Assembly (NCBI RefSeq): GCF_000022025.1
Contig: NC_011886.1
Location: 2,581,208-2,645,207 of the forward strand
Source of the DNA: Pseudarthrobacter chlorophenolicus A6
Lineage (GTDB): Bacteria; Actinomycetota; Actinomycetes; Actinomycetales; Micrococcaceae
Direction of reading: 5' to 3'
DNA length: 64,000 bases
Position 1 is the stretch's first letter; each line of letters starts with the position of its first letter. This document shows positions 26,146-34,165 of this stretch, one piece after another. The notes below the pieces were generated by a model that was not told the origin of the DNA, made no database searches, and worked only from the letters and a program-made list of their open reading frames with translations. The translations under genes were made by a program, and so were the position numbers.

Positions 26146-27927
26146 CTACTTGCGGCCGACGAACCAGTCCTGAAGCTTCCGCAGCCGTGCCTGCAGCTGC
26201 TCCTCGTTGGCCTGGGCCACCGCCGGACCGCCACAGACGGTGCGCAGCTTCGTGTGCACCATTCCGTGCGGAGTGCCGGTCCGGGCCGCCCACGCAGCCA
26301 CGTTTTTCGCCAGCTCGTTCCGCAGGTCCATCAGCATCCTGTGGTCCGGGACGGCGGGAATAACGGTTTCTGACGCTGCCGGCCCCTTGCGGTTTTTCCG
26401 GTTCAGCTGCTCATGCTGGCGCTGCCGCAGCAGCGTGCCCACCTGCTCGGCGTCCAGGAGCCCCGGGATGCCCAGGAAGTCCATCTCGTCGTCGGACCCT
26501 ACCTCGCCGCCGGTGCCGAACTCGCCGCCGTCGAACAGGACCCTGTCAAAGGACGCCTGTGAGTCCAGTGCCTCGAACTTGCCCTTGGTGAGGCTGTCGG
26601 ACGCTTTGTCCTCACGGTTGGCCTCCGCCATGAGCGAGTCCTCGGGGTTGAACAGGCCGTCGCCGTCTTCCTTCTCCGGCCGGTCCAGGGCGTGGTCCCG
26701 CTCCATCTCCATGGAGTTGGCCAGCGCCATCAGCGTGGGGACGGACGGCAGGAACACCGAGGCAGTTTCGCCGCGCTTGCGTGCACGCACAAAACGCCCC
26801 ACAGCCTGGGCGAAGAACAGCGGCGTGGACGTGGACGTTGCGTACACACCAACGGACAGCCGCGGCACGTCAACGCCTTCGGACACCATCCGGACAGCCA
26901 CCATCCACCGCTTATCGCTCGCGGTAAACTCTTCGATCTTGCTCGAGGCCTTGGCGTCGTCGGAGAGGATCACTGTGGGCGACTCCCCCGTGATCCGCTT
27001 CAGCTGGCCGGCATAGGCCCGCGCGTCCTCGTGGTCAGTGGCGATCACCAGGCCGCCGGCGTCGGGCACCGTGCGGCGCACCTCGCTCAGCCGCCTGTCC
27101 GCCCCGGCCAGGACGGCGGGGATCCACTCGCCGGCCGGGTTAAGTGCTGTCCGCCAGGCGTGCGAGGTGATGTCCTTCGTGACGGCAGCCTCGCCCAGCG
27201 ACGCTGCCATCTCCTCGCCGGCACTGGTACGCCAGCGCATCTGGCCCGAATACGCCATGAACATCACGGGCCGGACCACGTGGTCGCGCAGGGCGTTGCC
27301 GTAGCCGTAGGTGTAATCGGCTTTGGAGCGCCTGATGCCGTCGCGGTCCTCGGCGTACTCCACGAACGGAATGGGCGAGGTGTCAGAACGGAACGGTGTT
27401 CCGGTCAGGGACAGCCGGCGGACCGCGGGGTCGAACGCCTCCCGCAGCCCGTCGCCCCAGGACAGGGCCTCGCCACCGTGGTGGATCTCGTCCAGGATCA
27501 CCAGGGTGCGGGCGGCCTCGGTCTTGGCGCGGTGCAGCATCGGTTTGCTGGCCACCTGGGCGTACGTGACGGCAACTCCGATGAATCCGCGGCCATGCTG
27601 GCCATCCGAGTTCTTGAAGTTGGGGTCGATCGCGATGCCCACCTTGGCGGCGGCGTCAGCCCACTGCCGTTTGAGGTGGTCGGTGGGCGCCACGATGGTC
27701 ACGCGGTTGACCGCACCGGAATCGATGAGCGTTGAGGCGATGCGCAGGGCGAAGGTGGTCTTACCGGCGCCCGGGGTTGCTACCGCAAGGAAATCGCGGG
27801 GACTTCTGGCCACATAGAGGTCAAGGGCTTCCTGTTGCCAGGCACGGAGTTTCGGGGCGGTTCCCCAGGCTGCGCGTTCCGGATAGGCCGGGGGCAGGGT
27901 GGGGCCGCCAAAGAGCGTCTCCGTCAC
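26146..27927 (-). CDS. SF2 DEAD/DEAH-box helicase
   Basis: Superfamily 2 helicase or translocase of 593 residues. Motif I is ATPGAGKTT (Walker A, residues 50-58), motif II is LDEIHH (DEIH 145-148), motif III is SLTGTPFRS, and motif VI is QAVGRFVRARKRGE. It resembles the type III restriction/UvrB-like subfamily but has no nuclease or methylase partner nearby. The C-terminal 200 residues are acidic and lack known motifs. GTG 27927 overlaps the stop of the DUF3039 gene by one base (TAGTG), so the two are coupled. It converges on pncA. Confidence 0.88.
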   Translation of the reverse strand: MTETLFGGPTLPPAYPERAAWGTAPKLRAWQQEALDLYVARSPRDFLAVATPGAGKTTFALRIASTLIDSGAVNRVTIVAPTDHLKRQWADAAAKVGIAIDPNFKNSDGQHGRGFIGVAVTYAQVASKPMLHRAKTEAARTLVILDEIHHGGEALSWGDGLREAFDPAVRRLSLTGTPFRSDTSPIPFVEYAEDRDGIRRSKADYTYGYGNALRDHVVRPVMFMAYSGQMRWRTSAGEEMAASLGEAAVTKDITSHAWRTALNPAGEWIPAVLAGADRRLSEVRRTVPDAGGLVIATDHEDARAYAGQLKRITGESPTVILSDDAKASSKIEEFTASDKRWMVAVRMVSEGVDVPRLSVGVYATSTSTPLFFAQAVGRFVRARKRGETASVFLPSVPTLMALANSMEMERDHALDRPEKEDGDGLFNPEDSLMAEANREDKASDSLTKGKFEALDSQASFDRVLFDGGEFGTGGEVGSDDEMDFLGIPGLLDAEQVGTLLRQRQHEQLNRKNRKGPAASETVIPAVPDHRMLMDLRNELAKNVAAWAARTGTPHGMVHTKLRTVCGGPAVAQANEEQLQARLRKLQDWFVGRK

Positions 27928-28268
27928 TACTTGTTGCTGCCTGAGTCCCCTCCGGGACCCTTGCCGCCGTCATTGCCCGGGCGAAGGCCCTCGTAGACCT
28001 CTTTGCACGTGGGGCACACCGGGAACTTCTTCGGATCCCGGCCCGGCGTCCAGACCTTGCCGCACAGCGCGATGACGGGCTCACCGCTCAGCGCCGACTC
28101 CATGATTTTTTCCTTGCGGACGTAGTGCGAGAAGCGCTCCCGGTCCCCCGGTTCGACCTCCTGGCGCAGTTCCTCGCGCTCAATGGTGGCCGTGGACGTT
28201 CCAGCCCCGGAAAGCTCGCGCATCGGGTCGTTTTCGAGAGGGTCCGTCATGCTAGTCATGCCAACCAT
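27927..28268 (-). CDS. DUF3039 family zinc-ribbon-like protein
   Basis: Small soluble actinobacterial protein of 113 residues. The core HYVRKEKIMESALSGEP is followed by a zinc-ribbon-like arrangement, ALCGKVWTP...FPVCPTCKEVYEG, with three cysteines and one possible extra ligand. The Gly/Asp-rich tail is disordered. Start ATG 28268 has AAAGG 5 nt upstream; two more in-frame ATGs lie within six codons. It overlaps the helicase start by one base, so it may act with the helicase, but no function is established. Confidence 0.8.
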   Translation of the reverse strand: MVGMTSMTDPLENDPMRELSGAGTSTATIEREELRQEVEPGDRERFSHYVRKEKIMESALSGEPVIALCGKVWTPGRDPKKFPVCPTCKEVYEGLRPGNDGGKGPGGDSGSNK

Positions 28269-28399
28269 CTTAGCCTTTCCGGCAGGGCTGCGTCCGACGG
28301 CGGTGCGGCGCCCCGAGGTACGGCTGCCCGGGCAGGAAGCACCCCGGCGAGGCCCGCCGTCGTACGTTCCCGGGACGTGTCCCCGCGCCCAAGGTGCCG

Positions 28400-29179
28400 C
28401 TAAATGCCCTGCCAGGAGGGCTTGTTGTCATAGGTATGCCGGTAGAAATCGGCGAGTTTCAGGGCCGAAGCCGCGGCCTCGTCCACCAGGACGGTGGCGT
28501 GCGGGTGGAACTGCAGGACCGACGCCGGGCAGATAGCAGCAACGGGGCCCTCCACGAAGTCCCGTACCGCCTGTGCCTTCTGGGCCCCGGTTGCGATCAG
28601 GATCACGTGCCGGGCGTCCATGATGGTGCCCAGGCCCTGCGTGATCACATGGTGCGGAACATCGGCCAGGCTGGTGAAGAACCGCGCGTTGTCCTTGCGG
28701 GTCTGTTCGATCAGGCTCTTGATCCGGGTGCGCGAGGCGAAGGAAGACCCGGGCTCATTGAAACCGATGTGGCCGTCCGTGCCAACGCCCAGCAGTTGCA
28801 GGTCCACGCCCCCGGCAGCGGCGATCGCGGCTTCATAGGCATCGCAGGCTGCCGGGATGTCCGTGGCGGCGCCGTCCGGCGAATGGACGTTGGCGGGTTC
28901 AATGTTGATGCGGTCGGTGAATTCGCGGCGGATCACGTTCCGGTACTGCTCGGGGTGCCCATCCGGGAGTCCCACATATTCATCCAGGGCGAAGCCTGAC
29001 GCCCGGCTGAAATCCAGCCCTGTTGCGTGGCGCGCGGCCAGTTCCTCGTAGACGGGCAAGGGCGAGGACCCGGTGGCCAGCCCCAGCACGGCGTCCGGTT
29101 TGCGCCGCAACAGCTCCTCGATGGCGTCAGCCGCCAGCTTCCCGATGGGACGGCTGCCGCCAAGGATTACAACTTCCAC
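28400..29179 (-). CDS. nagB: glucosamine-6-phosphate deaminase
   Basis: Converts glucosamine-6-phosphate to fructose-6-phosphate and ammonia in amino-sugar catabolism. The 259 residues include the phosphate loop LGLATGSSPLPVY, FALDEYVGL (proton-transfer Asp66), GVGTDGHIGFNEPGSSF with the catalytic Asp/His/Glu set, and HVILIATGAQKA. The start is GTG 29179, with GGA 6-7 nt upstream. It lies 28 nt downstream of the ABC permease gene on the same strand; no nagA or PTS gene is in view. Confidence 0.93.
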   Translation of the reverse strand: MEVVILGGSRPIGKLAADAIEELLRRKPDAVLGLATGSSPLPVYEELAARHATGLDFSRASGFALDEYVGLPDGHPEQYRNVIRREFTDRINIEPANVHSPDGAATDIPAACDAYEAAIAAAGGVDLQLLGVGTDGHIGFNEPGSSFASRTRIKSLIEQTRKDNARFFTSLADVPHHVITQGLGTIMDARHVILIATGAQKAQAVRDFVEGPVAAICPASVLQFHPHATVLVDEAAASALKLADFYRHTYDNKPSWQGI

Positions 29180-29207
29180 GCCAGGTCCGTCCTTCGGGGG
29201 TAGTGGA

Positions 29208-30779
29208 TCAACGGTTCACAGTGAGCTGGGCCAGCATTTCCGGACCGCGGGCTTCCAGCCAGCGGCCGCCAACCCTGACACCCACCACAAAAAGTACCAG
29301 CCCCAGGGCCAGGCCCACGCCAAGGTTCAGCCACCCAAAGAACGGGTTGCCCGTGACGCCCTGCACGATGAGGAGTGCAGCTTCCGGGATGACCAGGAGT
29401 GCCAGGATGCCCATGCCGCCGAACTGCACCAGCATGGTCTGGCCAACATTGCCCGGTGGCTTCTTGAACGGGCTGTCGCCCGGCAGCGGAACGGCGATGT
29501 TGTACCGGGCGGACACCACTGATGACAGGCCCAGCCCGCTGAGCAGCATGCCCAGTGACAGGCCCAGCACGCCCGGCAACCACTCCCAGGACCCGGTGAA
29601 GGCAAACGGCACCACCGTGAAGGCCAGCACCACCGGGACGGAAAGGATCAGGCACGCCAGTGCCCGGCCCAGGCGGTCGGCGGTTCCCCGGACCCCGGTG
29701 GCCAGGTGGAGGGCGAAGGCGGTGTTGTCGTAGGAAATGTCAGCCGAAATGGACCAGGCCATCAGGAAAGCCGTAAGCGGGCCGAGCACGGAGAGGACGC
29801 CCAGGCTGTCGCCCTGGCTGGCCTGGAAGAACAGCACTACGGCCAGCAGCGGAATGACAACGAGCGATCCGCCGTAGCGGGGGTCCCGCAGCCAGTACGT
29901 GAGCGAACGGGCCGTCACGGCTCCGGTGGGTGTTGGCGGCAGCAGGGCGAACATTCCCAGCTTTCCGCCCTTCCGGCTTCCACCGCCCGCGTAGGGAGGG
30001 TTGACCAGCGCACGCTCCAGGAGGATTTTCCAGCACCAGGTAAGGGCCGCCAGCGTGGCGGCCGCAATCAGCAGTTTCAGCCCGGCAGCACCGGGCTGCC
30101 CGGCATCAACGTCCCCGCCGAGGGACCAGGCCGCACCAAGCGGAGTCCAGGCAAGGGCACGGGCGAAGTCCGGCAGGAACGCCGCGGAGGCACTGATTCC
30201 TTGTGCCACGCCTGCCACGATGGGTCCCAACAGGATCAGCGGAATCATGAAGACCACTCCGCTGATGTCCTTGAAGCGCCGGGACGAGGCGAGGCTCGCG
30301 GTGGCTGTGGTCACCACCTTGGACAGGATGATGCAGGTCAGGATGCCCAGGACGGCCCCCACCAGTGCGGCGCCGGCCGGGGGCACGCCCCTTGACCAGG
30401 TTGCCACGGTGGCGAGGCCCACCAGGGCGGTGCCCACCCCGGGGATGCCTATCAGGCCGCCCAGTGCGAGCCCAGCCAGCAGCTGCCGCATGGGCACGGC
30501 GAAGGTGGTGAACCGCAGCGGGTCCAGGGTCATGTCGGCAGACGATGCTGCCACCGGGATGAGCCCCCATCCAAGGATGGCGATGGATCCGCCCAGCACC
30601 ACGGCAGTCTGGGCAATCTCGTGGGTTTCGCGGCCCAGCATGACCAGCGCGACCACCAGGGCCACCACGATTCCCACGGCATAGAGGGCGCCAAAGGCGA
30701 TACCGACGATCTGCCAGGGGCTGCGCTTGAGTCCGTTGCGCAGCAGTGTCAGTTTGAGCTTTAGGAGGTGCGCAACCAT
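29208..30779 (-). CDS. ABC transporter permease (large, exporter-type)
   Basis: Integral membrane protein of 523 residues with about 10-12 hydrophobic segments, no signature motif and no substrate-binding partner gene. It resembles the ABC-2-type permeases of actinobacteria that are single long polypeptides made of two repeated halves; the halves here have similar layouts (an AAAGAL-type core and a conserved loop 'SYDNTAF' before the second half). ATG 30779 lies inside the end of the ATPase gene (19-bp overlap). Substrate and direction are unknown; export or membrane-stress functions are most common. Confidence 0.8.
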   Translation of the reverse strand: MVAHLLKLKLTLLRNGLKRSPWQIVGIAFGALYAVGIVVALVVALVMLGRETHEIAQTAVVLGGSIAILGWGLIPVAASSADMTLDPLRFTTFAVPMRQLLAGLALGGLIGIPGVGTALVGLATVATWSRGVPPAGAALVGAVLGILTCIILSKVVTTATASLASSRRFKDISGVVFMIPLILLGPIVAGVAQGISASAAFLPDFARALAWTPLGAAWSLGGDVDAGQPGAAGLKLLIAAATLAALTWCWKILLERALVNPPYAGGGSRKGGKLGMFALLPPTPTGAVTARSLTYWLRDPRYGGSLVVIPLLAVVLFFQASQGDSLGVLSVLGPLTAFLMAWSISADISYDNTAFALHLATGVRGTADRLGRALACLILSVPVVLAFTVVPFAFTGSWEWLPGVLGLSLGMLLSGLGLSSVVSARYNIAVPLPGDSPFKKPPGNVGQTMLVQFGGMGILALLVIPEAALLIVQGVTGNPFFGWLNLGVGLALGLVLFVVGVRVGGRWLEARGPEMLAQLTVNR

Positions 30780-31579
30780 TCCAGCCCTTCCGTGTGGCTC
30801 CGGCCGCCCACCAGCTGGACGAACCGGTCTTCCAGGGAGGCGCCGGCGCGGACTTCGTCAACGGTTCCGGCGGCCAGCAGCCGGCCGCCGGCCACCACTG
30901 CCACGTGGTCGCACATGCGCTGCACCAGGTCCATCACATGACTCGAGACAATGACCGTCCCGCCCGAGGCGACGTAGCTGTCCAGGATGGAGCGGATGTT
31001 CGACGCCGAGACCGGGTCCACGGCTTCAAAGGGTTCATCAAGCACCAGGAGCCGCGGGGCGTGGATCAACGCCGAGGCAAGGGCGATCTTCTTGGTCATG
31101 CCGGCCGAGTAGTCCACCACCAGCGTGCCGGCGTCCTGGGCAAGGTCCATGGCAGCGAGCAGCTCGCCCACCCGGGAAGCAACCACCTCACGGTCCATGC
31201 CGCGCAGCAGCCCGGCATAGGTGATGAGCTGTTCTCCGGTGAGCCGGTCGAACAGCCGGACACCGTCGGGGAGGATGCCCATCAGCCTTTTGGCCTCCAG
31301 GGGATTCGCCCACACATCCACCCCATGCACCAGGGCCGTGCCGAAGTCCGGGCGGAGAAGCCCCGTCGCCATCGACAGGGTGGTGGTCTTGCCGGCACCG
31401 TTGGGCCCCACGATGCCGTAGAAGGAGCCAGCCGGAACATCGAGGCTGATTCCGTCCACGGCGATCTTGGTGCCGAAACGCTTGGCCAGCCCCCGGATGG
31501 ACAGGGCCGGAACGGCCCCGCCAGGGGGTGGGCAGGCAGGGGTGGGTGGAAGCGCCGGGTGCGGTTGCGGAGCAGTCAT
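30761..31579 (-). CDS. ABC transporter ATP-binding protein
   Basis: Nucleotide-binding subunit of 272 residues. Walker A is GPNGAGKTT (58-66), Walker B is LLVLDEPFEAVDP, and the switch histidine is in VIVSSHVMDL. The signature is YSAGMTKKIALA in place of LSGGQ, a known variant of the ABC-2/CcmA-like export class. A Pro-rich tail of about 20 residues precedes the domain. ATG 31579 is 6 nt after minus-strand TAGTCT (leaderless). It overlaps the permease by 19 bp. Confidence 0.88.
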   Translation of the reverse strand: MTAPQPHPALPPTPACPPPGGAVPALSIRGLAKRFGTKIAVDGISLDVPAGSFYGIVGPNGAGKTTTLSMATGLLRPDFGTALVHGVDVWANPLEAKRLMGILPDGVRLFDRLTGEQLITYAGLLRGMDREVVASRVGELLAAMDLAQDAGTLVVDYSAGMTKKIALASALIHAPRLLVLDEPFEAVDPVSASNIRSILDSYVASGGTVIVSSHVMDLVQRMCDHVAVVAGGRLLAAGTVDEVRAGASLEDRFVQLVGGRSHTEGLEWLRTS

Positions 31580-31585
31580 GAAGCC

Positions 31586-31591
31586 AGACTA
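31586..31591 (-). promoter_or_regulatory. -10 box for leaderless ABC transporter operon
   Basis: Minus-strand TAGTCT followed by GGCTTC and ATG 31579. Confidence 0.45.
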
Positions 31592-31667
31592 GCCCGCAGG
31601 TGCCGCCCCTGGGGTCCTCCCGGAGGAGTAGCGACAAAGGCGTACGACGCCGTTCGAGGGCAGGTGC

Positions 31668-31985
31668 CTAGCGGACCTTGCGGATGCGGATGGGTCCCTT
31701 GGCGGTGGCCGGATCCACCACGGAACCGCCCTGGGTGACCTCGACGTCGCCGGCTTCGACCAGCCGGCGGGCGGCTTGGCGGACCGGCTCCATTAAACCC
31801 CTCCAGTGCTCGCCGCCCACGGCGCGCGCGGCGTCGGAGGGGCAGATGGTGGACGTGGCTGCCCGGGCGGCCAGCAGCTCCAGGATGGCAGCCTCCAGTT
31901 CCTTGCCGGTGGGCCCGGAAGGGCCGGAGGCGGACTTGCCGGAGCGGGCGGCGCCGGATGGCTTCGGCCCGGACTGCCTGTTCAC
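31668..31985 (-). CDS. DUF3253 family protein
   Basis: Small winged-helix-like protein of about 105 residues. The C-terminal 75 residues hold the DUF3253 pattern: LEAAILELLAARA, TICPSDAARAVGG, WRGLMEPVRQAARRLVEAG and VTQGGSVVDPATAKGPIRIR, resembling an HTH with a small beta wing. The N-terminus is a basic Ser/Gly-rich tail. Start uncertain: GTG 31985 begins 10 nt after the stop of the flavin oxidoreductase; ATG 32027 would add 14 codons and overlap that gene. Cotranscribed with it. Function unknown; DNA binding is only a guess from fold. Confidence 0.72.
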   Translation of the reverse strand: MNRQSGPKPSGAARSGKSASGPSGPTGKELEAAILELLAARAATSTICPSDAARAVGGEHWRGLMEPVRQAARRLVEAGDVEVTQGGSVVDPATAKGPIRIRKVR

Positions 31986-31995
31986 GGCATGCCGG

Positions 31996-33093
31996 TCAGA
32001 ACGAGCGCCGCGGAATGGCGCGCTCATACTGCGGAACCCAGGGCAGGTCATGGCCCAGTTCGAAGGCCGCCCGGAGCCACCAGTGCGGATCGCGGAGCGC
32101 CGCCCTGGCAATCAGGACCGCATCCGCCTGGCCGGTGGCCACGGCGTGCTCCGCCTGCCCGGCGGAGGTCAGGAGTCCCACGGTGCCGGTGGGCACTCCG
32201 GCTTCCTCCCGGATGGCGGCTGCGAATCCGGTCTGGTAGCCCGGGCCCACGGTGATCATCTGATGGGCCACCGCTCCCCCGCTGGAAACGTCGATCAGGT
32301 CCACGCCGTGCTCTGCGGCCTGGCGCGCCAGGCGGACAGACTCCGGCAGGCCGATGCCGCCCGGCGCCCAATCGCTGGCGGAAATCCGCAGGAGGAGCGG
32401 CATCGAGTCCGGGATGGCGGCCCGGACGGCATCGATGACGGCGAGCATCAGGCGGTTCCGGCCTTCCTCGTCGCCGCCCCATTCGTCGTCGCGCGTGTTG
32501 CTCAACGGGCTCTGGAACTGGTGCAGCAGGTAGCCGTGGGCGCCGTGGATCTCCAGAGTGTCGAAGCCGGCGTCGACAGCCCGGCCCGCAGCAGCGGCGA
32601 AGTCAGCAATCACTGCCTGGATCTGGTCTCCGGTCATGGCTGCCGGAGTGTCGTACCCCTCGAAGGCGAGTGCCGACGGGCCCACCGTGGTCCAGCCGCC
32701 CTCGGCTTCGGGCACCGATCCGCGCCGGCCGGAAAACGGCCAGAACGTGGAGGCCTTCCGGCCGGCGTGGGCCAACTGGACGCCGATCCTGGTCCCACCG
32801 GTGCCGTGCTGGTGAACGAACGAGGTGATCCGCCGCCAGGCCTGCACCTGTTCGTCGTTCCAGATGCCGGCGTCGCGCGGGCTGATGCGGCCTTCCGGGT
32901 TCACGGCTGCCGCCTCGGTGAGGATCAGCGCGGCCCCGCCGGCGGCAAAGGAGCCCAAATGCATGAGGTGCCAGTCGTTGGGAACTCCCGGGCCGGCGTC
33001 GGGGTCGCAGCTGTACTGGCACATGGGCGATACCCAGCCCCGGTGCGGCAGCTCCAGCGACCTCAGCTTCAGCGGCTCGAAGAGCGCCGGCAC
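31996..33093 (-). CDS. NADH:flavin oxidoreductase (Old Yellow Enzyme, YqjM type)
   Basis: FMN ene-reductase of 365 residues that reduces activated C=C bonds with NAD(P)H. The YqjM-class mark is Cys25 in SPMCQYS, which tunes the flavin. LEIHGAHGYLLHQF (the two substrate-binding histidines are in such a block) and the TIM-barrel phosphate-binding AVATGQADAVLIARAALRDP follow. GTG 33093 overlaps the stop of the thioredoxin-like gene by one base (TAGTG), so it is translated from that mRNA. The natural substrate is unknown. Confidence 0.92.
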   Translation of the reverse strand: MPALFEPLKLRSLELPHRGWVSPMCQYSCDPDAGPGVPNDWHLMHLGSFAAGGAALILTEAAAVNPEGRISPRDAGIWNDEQVQAWRRITSFVHQHGTGGTRIGVQLAHAGRKASTFWPFSGRRGSVPEAEGGWTTVGPSALAFEGYDTPAAMTGDQIQAVIADFAAAAGRAVDAGFDTLEIHGAHGYLLHQFQSPLSNTRDDEWGGDEEGRNRLMLAVIDAVRAAIPDSMPLLLRISASDWAPGGIGLPESVRLARQAAEHGVDLIDVSSGGAVAHQMITVGPGYQTGFAAAIREEAGVPTGTVGLLTSAGQAEHAVATGQADAVLIARAALRDPHWWLRAAFELGHDLPWVPQYERAIPRRSF

Positions 33094-34097
33094 TAGAAGA
33101 GCACCCTCGCCAGCGCCTGGCGCGCCTTCGCTACGCGTTCGTCCGAGGCACCCACGACGTCGAACAGCTCCAGCAGCCGCACCCGCGCGGTCTCGCGCTC
33201 GGGGCCGAAGTTCCGGCCGATGAAGGCCACCACGCGGTTCAGCCCATCCTCAACGTGGCCTCCGGCAACATCCAGGTCCGCGACGCCCAGCTGGGCTTCA
33301 ATATTGTCCGGTTCGTTGGCTGCGAGCGCCCGGATGGCCTCGCCGTCCTGGGCGGACACCACCTGGAGCCTGGCCATCAGTTCAACCTGTGCGAGGCCGG
33401 CCTTGGCCTCGTGATCGGACGGCATCTCGTTGAGGGCCTGGCGGTAGGACGCGGCCGCCGACTCGTAGTCACCCGATTCGATGGCGTCGTATGCGGCCTG
33501 GTGCAGCGGCGGCAGCGGCGCTTCTTCCTGTGCGCCGCCGTCTCCGGCGTTCAGGCTGCCGGTGACACCGTTGGCAGCGGCAACCTTCAGCAGTTCGTCG
33601 AAGAGGCTGCGCACCTGCTCTTCCTCGGCGTGGCCCTGGAAGAGGGGAACGGGCTGCCCCTTCAGGACGGCCACAGCGGTGGGCACGGCCTGGACCTGGA
33701 AGGCCTGGGCAAGCTGCGGGAACGCTTCGATGTCCGCGGCGCCCAGGACCAGCCGGCCGCCGTAACCGGCCACCACACGGTCCAGGACTTCAAGGGCTGC
33801 TCCGGATTCCGGGGAGTACGGAGCCCACAGGGCGAAGACCACGGGCACCTGCGCGGAGAGTTCCACGAGCTGCTGGAAGTTCTGCTCGGTCACGTCTACC
33901 CGCAGCTCGGGGCCGTTACCTGGCCCGCCGGCCCCACTGGCCCCCGGGGTGCCCGCGGGGGCATCCTGCGACGGCGGGGCCGCTGACGGTGACGGAGCGG
34001 CGGGGCGTTGCTTCAGGCTGGAAAGATCGACGGCGCCGCGCAGGTTAAGCAGGTTGGCAGCGGCCGGAGGGACTGGACGGGAAGCAGGCGAACTCAT
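33093..34097 (-). CDS. CnoX/YbbN-like thioredoxin-fold TPR protein without CXXC
   Basis: 334-residue protein: a Pro/Ala-rich linker of about 65 residues, a thioredoxin fold (about 70-180, with VTEQNFQQLVELSAQVPVVFALWAP and a cis-proline block VQAVPTAV), then TPR-like helices (HQAAYDAIESGDYESAAASY...). The active-site CXXC is replaced by YSPE in LWAPYSPESG, so no redox activity is expected, as in E. coli YbbN, where the site is also altered and the protein acts as a co-chaperone for GroEL/DnaK. ATG 34097 lies 7 nt after TAGAGT (leaderless); GTGGG is also nearby as a weak SD. First gene of a three-gene array with the oxidoreductase and DUF3253. Confidence 0.86.
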   Translation of the reverse strand: MSSPASRPVPPAAANLLNLRGAVDLSSLKQRPAAPSPSAAPPSQDAPAGTPGASGAGGPGNGPELRVDVTEQNFQQLVELSAQVPVVFALWAPYSPESGAALEVLDRVVAGYGGRLVLGAADIEAFPQLAQAFQVQAVPTAVAVLKGQPVPLFQGHAEEEQVRSLFDELLKVAAANGVTGSLNAGDGGAQEEAPLPPLHQAAYDAIESGDYESAAASYRQALNEMPSDHEAKAGLAQVELMARLQVVSAQDGEAIRALAANEPDNIEAQLGVADLDVAGGHVEDGLNRVVAFIGRNFGPERETARVRLLELFDVVGASDERVAKARQALARVLF

Positions 34098-34104
34098 GCT
34101 TCCC

Positions 34105-34110
34105 ACTCTA
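34105..34110 (-). promoter_or_regulatory. -10 box for leaderless ybbN-like gene
   Basis: Minus-strand TAGAGT, then GGGAAGC and ATG 34097. Confidence 0.42.
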
Positions 34111-34165
34111 GCCACTGCGGCCGCTGCCGGTGGTACTGCAGTAATGGGACTACTTGGTGCGGGGG

